From assembly GCA_963702155.1 (NCBI GenBank), contig OY969717.1, positions 1,302,001 through 1,366,000 of the forward strand: a stretch of DNA of 64,000 bases, given 5' to 3'. Made by a program: the position numbers and the translations under genes. Under the pieces are notes generated by a model that was not told where the DNA came from, searched no databases, and saw nothing but the letters and a program-made list of their open reading frames with translations. The DNA comes from G963702155 sp963702155 (GTDB taxonomy: Bacteria > Pseudomonadota > Alphaproteobacteria > Micavibrionales > Micavibrionaceae). Shown in pieces: positions 45,766 through 54,613 of the stretch. Position 1 is the first letter of the stretch. Every line of letters begins with the position of its first letter.

Positions 45766-45826
45766 TTATGCGCCAAATCGCATAAAACGTCAATATCGGA
45801 ATTAACGCATAAAATGAAATTATGCG
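45766..45826. promoter_or_regulatory. Pair of TTATGCG/CGCATAA palindromes, likely HipB operators
   Basis: TTATGCG-6-CGCATAA at 45766-45785 and CGCATAA-7-TTATGCG at 45806-45826, both with perfect 7-bp arms, 21-61 bases upstream of the hipB ATG. A third, partial word (TTAGCGCATA) is at 45856-45865. Position and symmetry fit autoregulation of hipBA; the binding itself is inferred. Confidence 0.7.
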
Positions 45827-45919
45827 CTAAACCGTATAAAAATAATTTATCGGATTTAGCGCATAGCTGTTTAGAAATATCCACTTATGTGTAGCCACAC
45901 TACAGATATTGCGCATTTC

Positions 45920-46531
45920 TTAATGACACGTATCTGAATAATTCTGCGATATTTCCACAGGCTTATGCTTGATAAAATCATAGCAATATGACACAGGCTC
46001 AATTTCCTCGTCATAGCCAATGAGCTTTTTGAGCAATTCAATATTCTCTTCATCGCCTTCTTCCCTGTGAACGGTGATTGGCACGAAGGGAAGATCAAGC
46101 TCTTGAGCAACAATAAGCATGCAGGCCTGTCCAGTATTCATTGTTAGAGCCGGAGTATTTTCTTCCGGCTCTTCGCTCACAGAGAATCGATTAGGGTTGA
46201 GGGCGTTATGAATGGACTCTTTTACTTTTTGCCATTTTGTTAGACGCTCTTCAAAATTCACATAGCAATTAAATACAAACGAACCCATATCAGGGGCATG
46301 CTCAACGCTGTTATATTCTAACCAGCCTTCAGGACTATCGCCCCTATATTTCCAATGCGCATGCTCGATCATTTTGGGATCGTCCTGCTGAATTTGCGCA
46401 ACCAGCTTTTTTGTATCGGCGAGAAAGTAATGGAAGTTCTTACTTTCATATTCGAACAATGCAAATTTCAAATAAAACTCTCCTGTTTTACAAGCAGGGT
46501 GAGTACAGGGAATAGCATATATTTTTGACAT
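45920..46531 (-). CDS. Unrecognised 203-aa protein
   Basis: I do not recognise this soluble, acidic protein. Visible features are a short Cys/His group near the start (PCTHPACKTG), an aromatic segment (FHYFLADTKKLV), and WKYRGDSPEGWLEYNSVEHA. It has no membrane segment or signal. It lies 11 bases after the M48 peptidase stop, so it shares that transcript, and its end is followed by the divergent hipBA regulatory region. Confidence 0.65.
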   Translation of the reverse strand: MSKIYAIPCTHPACKTGEFYLKFALFEYESKNFHYFLADTKKLVAQIQQDDPKMIEHAHWKYRGDSPEGWLEYNSVEHAPDMGSFVFNCYVNFEERLTKWQKVKESIHNALNPNRFSVSEEPEENTPALTMNTGQACMLIVAQELDLPFVPITVHREEGDEENIELLKKLIGYDEEIEPVSYCYDFIKHKPVEISQNYSDTCH

Positions 46532-46542
46532 ATTATTTTCCT

Positions 46543-47466
46543 TTACTGTGGTTTTTCTTCTAAAATTGCCCGCTCCAACCTATCTATTCTTAAAGCCGTA
46601 GGCGGATGTGAGTAAAGATATTTGCTTAAAAATCCGGTGGAGTTGCGAATATCTTCATCTTCAACGCGCTCGAATAGCTCTATAAGAGCGGGCGCATACC
46701 CTAGCTGCATAGCAAACTCATCAGCTCGGTATTCCATTTTCCATTGTGTCGAAACTGCGAAAACACGCATAAGCCATAGCACAAGAAAACTTATAGCCCA
46801 AAAAACAACGTAATAAACAAAAAGCATCAAAAATAAAATCAGAAGCGCACCGCCAATAAGAAGCCCTATAGGCGAACCACCTCCGGCTGCCCCTCCTGAA
46901 GCAAAGCTTACGCGGAAAAATATGCTCAACAAATAATTCAGTAATACCGTTGGCAATCCGGCAACCAGCAACGCCAGAGCCAGAACGCTATCTTTATGAT
47001 GCAAATGTCCGGCCTCATGCGCCAAAACGCCTGCAATTTCATCATCATTGGCCACTTTCAAAAGCCCTGTAGAGATTGCTGCTGTTTCTCTTCCCAAGGC
47101 CATGCCATTAATATGCGGCTCGTCCATCACACAGACATTTATATCAAGATCAAGGCCATATTTTTAGCGGTACAAATCCTTGATCCGCTCAACCGCCGGA
47201 TTAATCTTTTGCTCTTCCCTCAGGCTTTGCCTGCGGGTCGCAAAAAATAAGGAGACAATCTTATCGCCCAATGGTGATACAGATATAAGCAATGCTGTTA
47301 CAAGGATCGCTGAAGCCCAAAGGAGCGAGTTTAGATATAAAGGCACATCCATGTGAAAACTTCCGCCTTGCAAGGCATCACGAATGGAATACAAAAATGC
47401 CGCCATAAAAAGGCATGAATAGCAGGTTAGAAAAACCAGCATTGCCGCGCGTAAAGAATTCATCAT
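46543..47466 (-). pseudogene. M48 family (HtpX-like) membrane metallopeptidase with in-frame stop
   Basis: A zinc metallopeptidase gene read in one frame apart from a TAA at 47164-47166 after IKDLYR. The N-terminal part has two membrane helices (LVFLTCYSCLFMAAFLY and NSLLWASAILVTALLISV). The second part has DEPHINGMALGRE, the active site LAHEAGHLHH (HExxH) and membrane helices in the region of LLIGGALLILFLM. The stop interrupts the usual link between them. An internal restart at 47130 would give a soluble-entry form lacking the first helices. Its first ATG overlaps the stop of the preceding gene by 4 bases. Confidence 0.8.
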
Positions 47467-47502
47467 ATCTTGCTCATCCTCGCTTTCATTTTTGTAACCT
47501 TT
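47462..47502. repeat. 41-bp repeat copy A: tail of the coupling-ATPase gene
   Basis: Forty-one bases matching 48425-48465 with three differences. In the minus direction it encodes the same C-terminal residues VTKMKARMSKI and stop that end the coupling ATPase. Here it ends an unrelated protein. Confidence 0.85.
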
Positions 47503-48320
47503 GCACCAGAAGTTTCCTCCGATATGGCTTTGTACCAGTATGGATTTTTAAAAGCATAGGCTGGGTATGTTTTTCCAATTTCCGTACATAGTTGAGATGT
47601 TAGTCTGCTTTTATCCATAGAAACTTTTGCGCGCACGTTAGTAAACTTTCCTCTCAGAGAGATTAGGTCTTCCCGCAAGCTCTCCATGTCCATCATATTC
47701 ACCTTTGGCATCCATGAATTTACCATCTCCTCATAGGTCATTGATCTATCGTAGATGGCATGATTTTTTTCATGTATTTGCGACACCTCCGCTGTATCAA
47801 GATTGAAAGCGTATGCGGCCTTCACCGCCTCATTTCTCTTTTCACTGAGTGACCAAAATTCATCACGCAAAGCTTCATATTCTTGTAGAAAGTTCGTAGG
47901 GATCATCAAATTTTTTAGAAGTTCTATAAATTTCACCCTCAGTCCCCTACCATGTAAATGCTCCATATTATAAGTCTTGCCCTCAAGCTGAAATTTTTCT
48001 GGAACTCCCCAGTCTACCAACAGGGTATTTTTGAGGTCTTACTCTATAGCGGCATGCGTTAAGGCTATCTGCCCCATCAGACAATAAAATTGATTTTGCT
48101 TTCGTTTAAGACGTTGGTCTTTGTGTAAAGCGATTGAGCGCCTTACTGGAGAGTATTTGTCTAATAATTTATTTAGACGGTGATTAAGGTTTCTTTCAAG
48201 AAACTCACGGCGCTCTGGTGTGTTCAGGGGGAGGCGTTCGCCGTTTCTCATTTTTGTTCCTGTCGGCAGTAACTTTACTGGCGCTATTGCGACAAGAAAT
48301 TTTACAATGTAAAAACTCAT
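47463..48320 (-). pseudogene. Unrecognised ~285-aa island protein with in-frame stop
   Basis: One frame from 48320 to 47463 interrupted by TAA at 48039-48041 after LTHAAIE. The N-terminal part has TKMRNGERLPLNTPERREFLE and a basic helical stretch. The C-terminal part has GKTYNMEHLHGRGLRVKFIELL and a possible coiled coil. A TTA-to-TAA change would explain the stop. I know no family. The last 13 residues copy the end of the coupling ATPase, so this gene seems to have been inserted between that gene and the M48 gene, taking a duplicated tail. Confidence 0.55.
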
Positions 48321-48424
48321 CTCTTCACCTCAAACCATCCTTTATACTAATAGATCTTACCCTAACAAGGATGTGTGAATGTAGCCGCCATTTCAAATCT
48401 ATTCTCACCAATTGCCCGTTAGTA

Positions 48425-48465
48425 ATCATATCTTGCTCATCCTTGCTTTCATCTTCGTAACCTTT
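48425..48465. repeat. 41-bp repeat copy B: tail of the coupling-ATPase gene
   Basis: The original position of the tail sequence repeated at 47462-47502 (38 of 41 bases the same). It contains the last codons and stop of the coupling ATPase. Confidence 0.85.
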
Positions 48466-50201
48466 CCTGAATCTTTAGAATAAAAGAACGCCTCACCAGT
48501 TCCCAAGGATTTAATATCATCAGGATGGGCAATAAATCCACGTGTCCGCCGGACAGTACCCATATGCGTGGGGCCGATCTGGCTGACTTGCGCGGTATAT
48601 TCAAGCGTATTTCTAGTACCTAGCATGGATGCCAGTTTCTCGGCATCCTCGGCAGAATTTTGTCTATGCAGGATAAAATTGTTGCAGTTTCCCACCACCT
48701 GATTGATAAAATGATCGGCGTTTTCTTTCCGGCCTGAGGCAATATCGGACAAGCTCTGCGTGGACAGAACTGCGTGAATGCCTGCACTGCGCCCCATGTT
48801 AATCACGTTCAAAACTTGCTCTCCGGCAAACACAGAAAACTCATCAAAGATCACATATACTGGATTTTTGGCGTTTCCAGTGAGCTGCTGCGCCATTGTT
48901 GCTTTCAAATCGTTAATCACCAAGCGCCCAAGCGTTTTGGACATTGAGGGGAATTCCAGCGCGGGCAGGCAGAAATAGGCGATGCCGTTATCCTTAATCA
49001 CTTGATCCAGCGTTAAAACGGGCTTTCCCTCTTCAAGCTCAAACAATGTGCCGATTTCAGAGGCTGTAAAATTACGAATTTCCGCAACCAAGCTTTCAAT
49101 GCTCTTGGAGGCTTGATCCTGATTATTCAGCTCATCCATTAATTTTGTGGCATTTGGGATATTGGCTTCGTTTTTCCGGACAAGGGCTTTCAGTTTCTTT
49201 AAATCCAGATTTTCAGACAGACTGGCCAGATTACAGGGGATATTGCATTGCTCCATAACCTTGAACACGCATTGTAAATAGCCTTCAGCCAATTTCTTGT
49301 AATGCTCTTCCGTCCATTCACGCAGCTCAATAATGCGGTCTTTTTTCGAGGTGAACCCTCCGGTCGCCAAGGGGTTATATGCGAGGCTATCACCTTTCAT
49401 TGCGAATACTGATACAGGCCTGTCTCTTTCCTGCCCGTAGCGGGCAACGCGACAGGCCAAATCATAATCACCTTTTCCATCAATATATATTAGAGGCAAT
49501 CCACGGTGGATTGCACTTTCAACAATGTTACACACGGTAACAGTTTTACCCGATCCTGTAGTGCCGAGAACCAACGTATGTTGGTTTGCGGCTTTGTCAC
49601 TCAGCTCGATATGGCGAGCATATCGATCCGTTCCGATCAAAGACCCTTTCGAGGTCTCTGCGGGTCTTTGATTGATAATTTTGGCGGAAAGGTCACCTAC
49701 CTTTCCGTGCTCTTTTTCCATTTGTTTTTGCCGCTTGAGTTTCCCAAGCGGATTTTTAAAGAAGTATTTTAGGGCTGCATAAGCCAATGCACCCCAAAAC
49801 ATCCCTGAAGGGATAAAATAAAGCCAGAGCTTAGGAGTGGAAAGCCACTCTAAAGACTGGCTTGCTAAAGATGATATAAAGGATGTGAATGTCCCATCCC
49901 CCAAAAGCATGTAAAAAATGCCGTCCGGCATCGCAAGGCCGTAAAAATTATGGGTCATGGTGATCGGCATCGTAAACCACAAGAGCATGTCTTGGTGCAT
50001 GACAATACCTATGAGCGAAGCAAAGGCCGCAATTGCCAATGCTGCTGAAACATTAATCTTTGTAAAATTCAAAATGAGCATTGATAAGGCCGCGATACAT
50101 AAAACCACCGCGCCCAATGAAAACATCAAAAAGATCAAGGCCAGAGTCAAAAACGCTATATTGAGCTGCTCCTGCTCACTCAGCTTCATATCGCGGCTCA
50201 T
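48426..50201 (-). CDS. Type IV coupling-protein-like ATPase (VirD4/TraG family)
   Basis: A 591-aa protein with N-terminal membrane helices (about 16-45, 52-70, 125-145) and a cytoplasmic FtsK/VirD4-like motor. Walker A is LVLGTTGSGKTVTV (210-223), Walker B VYVIFDEFSVF, and STQSLSDIASG is a conserved later motif. Such proteins bring a relaxase-DNA complex to a type IV secretion channel. None of the channel genes is in the window, so transfer would need a helper. The start overlaps the preceding gene by 4 bases (ATGA). Confidence 0.88.
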   Translation of the reverse strand: MSRDMKLSEQEQLNIAFLTLALIFLMFSLGAVVLCIAALSMLILNFTKINVSAALAIAAFASLIGIVMHQDMLLWFTMPITMTHNFYGLAMPDGIFYMLLGDGTFTSFISSLASQSLEWLSTPKLWLYFIPSGMFWGALAYAALKYFFKNPLGKLKRQKQMEKEHGKVGDLSAKIINQRPAETSKGSLIGTDRYARHIELSDKAANQHTLVLGTTGSGKTVTVCNIVESAIHRGLPLIYIDGKGDYDLACRVARYGQERDRPVSVFAMKGDSLAYNPLATGGFTSKKDRIIELREWTEEHYKKLAEGYLQCVFKVMEQCNIPCNLASLSENLDLKKLKALVRKNEANIPNATKLMDELNNQDQASKSIESLVAEIRNFTASEIGTLFELEEGKPVLTLDQVIKDNGIAYFCLPALEFPSMSKTLGRLVINDLKATMAQQLTGNAKNPVYVIFDEFSVFAGEQVLNVINMGRSAGIHAVLSTQSLSDIASGRKENADHFINQVVGNCNNFILHRQNSAEDAEKLASMLGTRNTLEYTAQVSQIGPTHMGTVRRTRGFIAHPDDIKSLGTGEAFFYSKDSGKVTKMKARMSKI

Positions 50202-50866
50202 GCAACCCTCGCTTCTTTGTTATCCTCCGAAGGGATTTGCTTGACCTTGATAAAAGAATAACCGTCTGCGGCCTTGTTAATGGCGCGGGCAACATCTTGG
50301 GTATCCGTATAATACCAAACTTCCTTAACGCTTAAATCGCCGCCATAGTCATTAATGATGCTATTGATCCGCGCACGCGATTTCACTGATAATTCCAGCT
50401 CTATCGCAATCGGCTTATCTTCGCCAATGTGTAAATACCCATCAGGGATATGACCAAGCTGACCAACACCGCTTAAGCCCTCATCGTGCCGAATGCGTCT
50501 ATCCGGTGTAAATTTGCCGCCTGTTTCTTCTTCCAGCATCAAGGCCAAATCAACCAGCTTATAATCATGACGAAACGTTCCAAGCCTTACATCGCCCAAA
50601 GGCAATACGGCATCCCCAGACGCTAAAACGCCCTTCTTGGTGACTTTATGAATTCTAGCCTGACCATGTAAAATTCTCTCCCTTTCCAGATAACCGCCCT
50701 CAACCAACTTCTTTAACCGCACATAAGCCGCTGTCTGTCCAACGCCCATAAAACTTTTAATCTGATCCGCACTTGCAAACCCAAAACCATTCACCCAACG
50801 CAATACATCTGCATCTCTATTCTGAAAAATCATTTTCCCCTTCTTCCCAACATCTTTTCCACCCAT
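50198..50866 (-). CDS. Replication-relaxation family winged-helix protein
   Basis: A 222-aa protein of the replication-relaxation type (PF13814-like). The winged helix at the start has RDADVLRWVNGFGFASADQI and YVRLKKLVEGGYLERER. A second domain has FRHDYKLVDLALMLEE and HIPDGYLHIGEDKPIAIELELS, with nuclease-like acidic residues. These proteins sit beside coupling ATPases in mobile elements and probably act at oriT or an origin. I choose ATG 50866 because AAGGAAG is just upstream; an earlier ATG at 50896 is less well placed. Confidence 0.75.
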   Translation of the reverse strand: MGGKDVGKKGKMIFQNRDADVLRWVNGFGFASADQIKSFMGVGQTAAYVRLKKLVEGGYLERERILHGQARIHKVTKKGVLASGDAVLPLGDVRLGTFRHDYKLVDLALMLEEETGGKFTPDRRIRHDEGLSGVGQLGHIPDGYLHIGEDKPIAIELELSVKSRARINSIINDYGGDLSVKEVWYYTDTQDVARAINKAADGYSFIKVKQIPSEDNKEARVA

Positions 50867-50950
50867 TACAACTTCCTTCCCCTTCCCACTCTTCATTCAC
50901 ATTCACACTAAAACTAAAAAACCAAACAACATTCATCACTTAAATTAACC

Positions 50951-51137
50951 ATCCCGTCTTTACAAAAACCTATTACCGCCGCGCCCGCCTCCTGACCTCA
51001 ATCTAACACCATGTTGTTTGGTTGAGGTCAGGAGGCGGGCGCGGCTAATAAAGCCTACAATTTTAGGCTTTATTAATCAATAGGGTACGAAAAACCGTTT
51101 TTCATACCCTATTTCATAGTTTTTTTAAAGACGGGAT
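50951..51137. repeat. Nested palindrome array, candidate oriT or origin
   Basis: Within 187 bases there are four inverted repeats. The outer arms ATCCCGTCTTT (50951-50961) and AAAGACGGGAT (51127-51137) extend imperfectly to about 22 bp. Inside lie three hairpins in a row: a perfect 24-bp stem (50978-51001 with 51022-51045, 20-base loop), an 11-bp stem TAATAAAGCCT/AGGCTTTATTA (51046-51056, 51065-51075) and a 16-bp stem with one mismatch (51079-51094, 51098-51113). No reading frame crosses it. It lies between the replication-relaxation gene and the integrase. Transfer or replication origin is the best guess; a MITE-like insertion is an alternative. Confidence 0.75.
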
Positions 51138-51161
51138 CTTTGTTTTTTTTGAAATTATCAT

Positions 51162-51196
51162 AAAAATAACGCCTCAAAGCATAGCCTTGAGGCGTT
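51162..51196 (-). terminator. Terminator of the island 2 integrase
   Basis: A 10-bp perfect stem AACGCCTCAA/TTGAGGCGTT (51168-51177, 51187-51196) with a 9-base loop, followed on the minus strand by ATTTTTA. It begins 24 bases after the integrase stop. Confidence 0.85.
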
Positions 51197-51219
51197 TCAA
51201 ATTTGCTGTAAATGTGAAC

Positions 51220-52467
51220 TTATTCTGCTGTTGAAACCTCTTCAGCAACTCTTGGTGGACGAACACGGCGCACATTAATTGCAGAAGCATCGAGCGTGGT
51301 TTTTATATGAGCGGCGTAATGCTTTTCGATCATTTCAACGCTTGTCCGGCAGTTCTTTGCAATTTGATAAATGTCTGCCCCTTCCATAAGCCTCAGGCAT
51401 ATGTATGTGTGTCTCAAGCTATAAGATGTACGAGCATTCCCATCGCGGTCTAACTTCAACTCAGAACGCTCTAAAACGCCATTAAACATCTTTATGTGAT
51501 TGCCCGGAAATACCAAGTCGGTAGGCTTAGGAAATTCAGGCGGTTTGTCGGCCTCTTTCTTTTTAACGGGTTTAGCGCGTTTTAAGAGCCGCTCATAAGG
51601 ACGAACTGCTCCTTTAGTGCTCTTACAGTATCCAACGCCGCGCTTGCCTCTCACCTCAATCTCAAGGATTGTATCGCCTGACCATTCATCAACGACAATT
51701 TCAACATCCCTGTGCTGAAGATTATTGGCCTCATCCGGCCTTAATCCAGTATTGGCCATGAAGAGCACATAATCATGTAATTGCTCGGCATTCCAGCGAT
51801 ATGCAGGAGGACAATTTTTTGTATAGGTGCGGGTCGCTTCATATAATTGCTTATACTCAGCAGGGCTGAACCAAGGCCTATGAACGATTTTTCCTTGGGT
51901 TTTATATGGCGGGGATAAATCAGGTAAAGCCGATAACCAGCCGTGCCGTATGGCTGTTTTTAGAACCTGCCTCAAAGTCACAATCTCATTATGGAGCGTT
52001 TTACGCGCTGGTGGAGTGCTTTTAGGCGGTCTATTGCTCTTTGAGTGCTCAGGATTTTTTTCAGGCTGTGGGGTCATTCTATGCACCCTGTATTCCTGTA
52101 CCTTTCCAGACGTAATGTCTGAAATCGGCAAACTACCAAAGAAGGGATTTAAATGAACGCGCAAGCGTATGGCATGCCCTTCAACCCACTTTGGGCTTCT
52201 TTGCCCCTCTGTAATAACCTCATATTCGCTTAAAAACTGATCTGCCACGTCTTTAAAGGTCTTCTCATCCTTAAGCAATCCGGCCTTAGCCTTGCCGCGC
52301 AGCTCAAAATACCAGTCCTCAGCGAAGTCTTTTGCCGCTTCAAGACTATCTTCCTTGGTACTGGTGCGTCTGTTTTTGCCTTTGAGATAGGTTGAGCATT
52401 GCCAATAGCGGCTATTCTCGCGCTTATAAACGTGAACCTTATTTCCTAGAATTGAGTGCTTTATCAT
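51220..52467 (-). CDS. int: Tyrosine integrase of island 2
   Basis: A 415-aa phage-type integrase. A core-binding domain at about 70-190 has FKDVADQFLSEYEVI. The catalytic residues are the Arg in NTGLRPDEAN, YSLRHTYICLRL (R-H-T-Y replaces the common H-x-x-R), and the tyrosine in EKHYAAH. I choose ATG 52467, with GGAG 7 bases upstream; GTG 52479 is possible. It lies 96 bases from the tRNA gene that it uses and reads away from it. TGTGTAAG words on both island ends are its probable arm sites. Confidence 0.93.
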   Translation of the reverse strand: MIKHSILGNKVHVYKRENSRYWQCSTYLKGKNRRTSTKEDSLEAAKDFAEDWYFELRGKAKAGLLKDEKTFKDVADQFLSEYEVITEGQRSPKWVEGHAIRLRVHLNPFFGSLPISDITSGKVQEYRVHRMTPQPEKNPEHSKSNRPPKSTPPARKTLHNEIVTLRQVLKTAIRHGWLSALPDLSPPYKTQGKIVHRPWFSPAEYKQLYEATRTYTKNCPPAYRWNAEQLHDYVLFMANTGLRPDEANNLQHRDVEIVVDEWSGDTILEIEVRGKRGVGYCKSTKGAVRPYERLLKRAKPVKKKEADKPPEFPKPTDLVFPGNHIKMFNGVLERSELKLDRDGNARTSYSLRHTYICLRLMEGADIYQIAKNCRTSVEMIEKHYAAHIKTTLDASAINVRRVRPPRVAEEVSTAE

Positions 52468-52562
52468 ACCCTGCTCCACATGTGTAAAAGTGTGTAAGAA
52501 CTGTGTAAGGGTATTTTAGAGGGTTTTTAAAATAAAAATCAAGGCTAAGGCCTTGATTTAAT

Positions 52563-52639
<77 letters not shown>

Positions 52640-52732
52640 ACAAGATTGGCGTATAATTTATGCTATGCGCCAAGGAGAGTTCGATTTATAGCCACCCCTA
52701 GATATAAAAGCAAGTTTAATTCTATAAAAATC

Positions 52733-53410
52733 TTAGTTTTTATGCGGATTTATGAATTTTACCGCCATATACAAAAATGCCGTATCACAGACTGCGATGC
52801 AAAGCTTAAACAAATACGCAATACTTGCCATAATAAACCAGTCATCAAAAACGCCGTAAAAAGCTAAAAACGTAAATAAATACGTATCAACAGCCTGCGA
52901 AACAAATGTTGAGCCATTGTTACGCAGCCATAAATACCGCCCTTGCGTATATATATGAATTTTATCATAAAGCCAGATATCAATACTTTGCGAGATAGCA
53001 TATACAAATAAGCCAGCACTAACGATACGGAGCGAATTTGAAAAAACCATACCCATCGCATTGGATAGGTCGCTAACCGCTTCTATGGGTATAGATATAA
53101 TAGTGACTTGCAAAAAAAGTTGAAAAATAACGGCGCAGAATACACCATATTTAACAGCCATCAAACCCGCCGCTTTGCCATATCGCTCTGTCACAAGATC
53201 CGTAGCAAAAAAACTGACCGCATAAAGCGCCGTTCCAAGAGTTGTGGGCAGCCCAAAAACTTCAATCACTTTGCCTTCGGTAATACCGATATAAAGGGTA
53301 ATGGCAACAATAAGCGCATAAAGATACCCCCTTCCCAACCTGTCTGCAAGCAAAGCAGAGGACAGCCCGCCAAAAACCATTATAAAAAAAATGATTTCAT
53401 TTAAACCCAT
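52733..53410 (-). CDS. yhhQ: Queuosine precursor transporter (YhhQ/VUT family)
   Basis: A 225-aa membrane protein with about six helices. Family marks are LVTERYGK in the first half and WLRNNGSTFVSQAVDTYLFT in the second, the latter being the signature of YhhQ-type carriers that import the queuosine precursors preQ0/preQ1. The start MGLNEIIF lies at the edge of the first helix, so a few residues may be missing or the family start is short. It is the first chromosomal gene right of the islands. Confidence 0.9.
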   Translation of the reverse strand: MGLNEIIFFIMVFGGLSSALLADRLGRGYLYALIVAITLYIGITEGKVIEVFGLPTTLGTALYAVSFFATDLVTERYGKAAGLMAVKYGVFCAVIFQLFLQVTIISIPIEAVSDLSNAMGMVFSNSLRIVSAGLFVYAISQSIDIWLYDKIHIYTQGRYLWLRNNGSTFVSQAVDTYLFTFLAFYGVFDDWFIMASIAYLFKLCIAVCDTAFLYMAVKFINPHKN

Positions 53411-53457
53411 TTATAATGGCCATTTAAAAGGTTATGATGATGACTCTTGTTTTCTAC

Positions 53458-53997
53458 CTATGCGAGGTATTTCTCGCCGGCGCGGTCGATCGCTTCTAAA
53501 ATTAGCTTACGAGCTTCATCCACATCACCCCAACGCACAGTTTTTGACCACTTGCCTTTTTCTAAATCTTTGTAATGCGTGAAAAAATGCTCGATCTGCT
53601 CGCGGTTAATTTCGCGCAAATCCATGTAGCTTTCAACATCTTTATGATATGGATACAACTTATCGGTTGGCACAGCAATAATTTTTTCATCCATGCCGGA
53701 TTCATCTTCCATGACCAGAACACCCACCGGGCGTACGGGCATAACCGCACCTGGCATAACCGGCGTACGACCAACAATTAAAACATCAATCGGATCCCCG
53801 TCACCGGACAATGTATGAGGAATAAATCCGTAATTACCAGGGTAGAACATTGACGTGTGAAGAAAACGGTCCACAAACATCGCCCCGCTTTCTTTATCCA
53901 GTTCATATTTAACCGGCACACCGCCAATTGAGTTTTCAATAACCGCATTTACATCATGTGGCGGGTTATTACCAATAGCAATTTTTGAAACATCCAT
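53458..53997 (-). CDS. ppa: Inorganic pyrophosphatase, family I
   Basis: A 179-aa soluble pyrophosphatase that hydrolyses PPi to phosphate and pulls biosynthetic reactions forward. The signature GDGDPIDVLIVG has the metal-binding aspartates. Upstream are VKYELDKESGAMFVDRF and YPGNYGFIPHTL, and downstream AVPTDKLYPYHKDVESY. All known catalytic positions appear present, and the length is typical of bacterial hexameric enzymes. It is monocistronic. Confidence 0.98.
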   Translation of the reverse strand: MDVSKIAIGNNPPHDVNAVIENSIGGVPVKYELDKESGAMFVDRFLHTSMFYPGNYGFIPHTLSGDGDPIDVLIVGRTPVMPGAVMPVRPVGVLVMEDESGMDEKIIAVPTDKLYPYHKDVESYMDLREINREQIEHFFTHYKDLEKGKWSKTVRWGDVDEARKLILEAIDRAGEKYLA

Positions 53998-54189
53998 TGT
54001 TCTATTCTTTCAATATCAAAGTATTTAAATTAGCGTTATCAAGCTGCTTTATTATATAAAGGCTTAATTATGTGCAAGCTTTTTTTCCAGATATGAGAAA
54101 ACAACAAAGCTATAAAACCAAAAATATGGCGCAGACACTATGGAAATAAATATCTTTTATGATTAAGATTTTGAAAGAAAAAAATAAAT

Positions 54190-54411
54190 TTATGCAACGT
54201 CTTCTAAAGCTAATTTTGTTTTTTTAGTTTTAAACAAACCAAAAAAACCATTTTTTCGTGCTTTTTTTAGAAGTAGAACGTCTTCTGGCTCAGTTATTAA
54301 ATCACGATATTGAACAGGCTCTGAATTTTGCATGCTTTGTTTGTGAGAACAACGCTCAATCTCTTCGGCTATAAATATCACTCCACCAGACGCAGTTGAA
54401 AAAGCTCTCAT
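54190..54411 (-). CDS. Small protein of unknown function
   Basis: A 73-aa protein that I do not recognise. It has a hydrophobic patch (GGVIFIAEEIERC), an acidic middle (ITEPEDVLLLKKA) and a basic end with two Phe-rich turns (NGFFGLFKTKKTK). There is no clear signal peptide. Coding status rests on sensible codon use and position between chromosomal genes, so it remains tentative. Confidence 0.5.
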   Translation of the reverse strand: MRAFSTASGGVIFIAEEIERCSHKQSMQNSEPVQYRDLITEPEDVLLLKKARKNGFFGLFKTKKTKLALEDVA

Positions 54412-54613
54412 ATATCACCTATCACTTTGAATGTTGCAAAAAACATTAACTTAAGCTACAGGTTTTGAAATATAATTGCAAAACAATGATGTTTTGCGAT
54501 GCAATAAAACAAGAAATAAAAACAGGTAAAATGCTGCGCCGCACACCTAAATTTCGTCTTATTATCAAAATATTATATCAAAGTGTTTGGCGATAAATTG
54601 TATAAAATATTTT

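Noticed and set aside
50978..51045. The 24-bp hairpin as a plain terminator
   Set aside because: No T-run follows on either strand, the stem is far longer than needed, and the integrase has its own terminator at 51162-51196.
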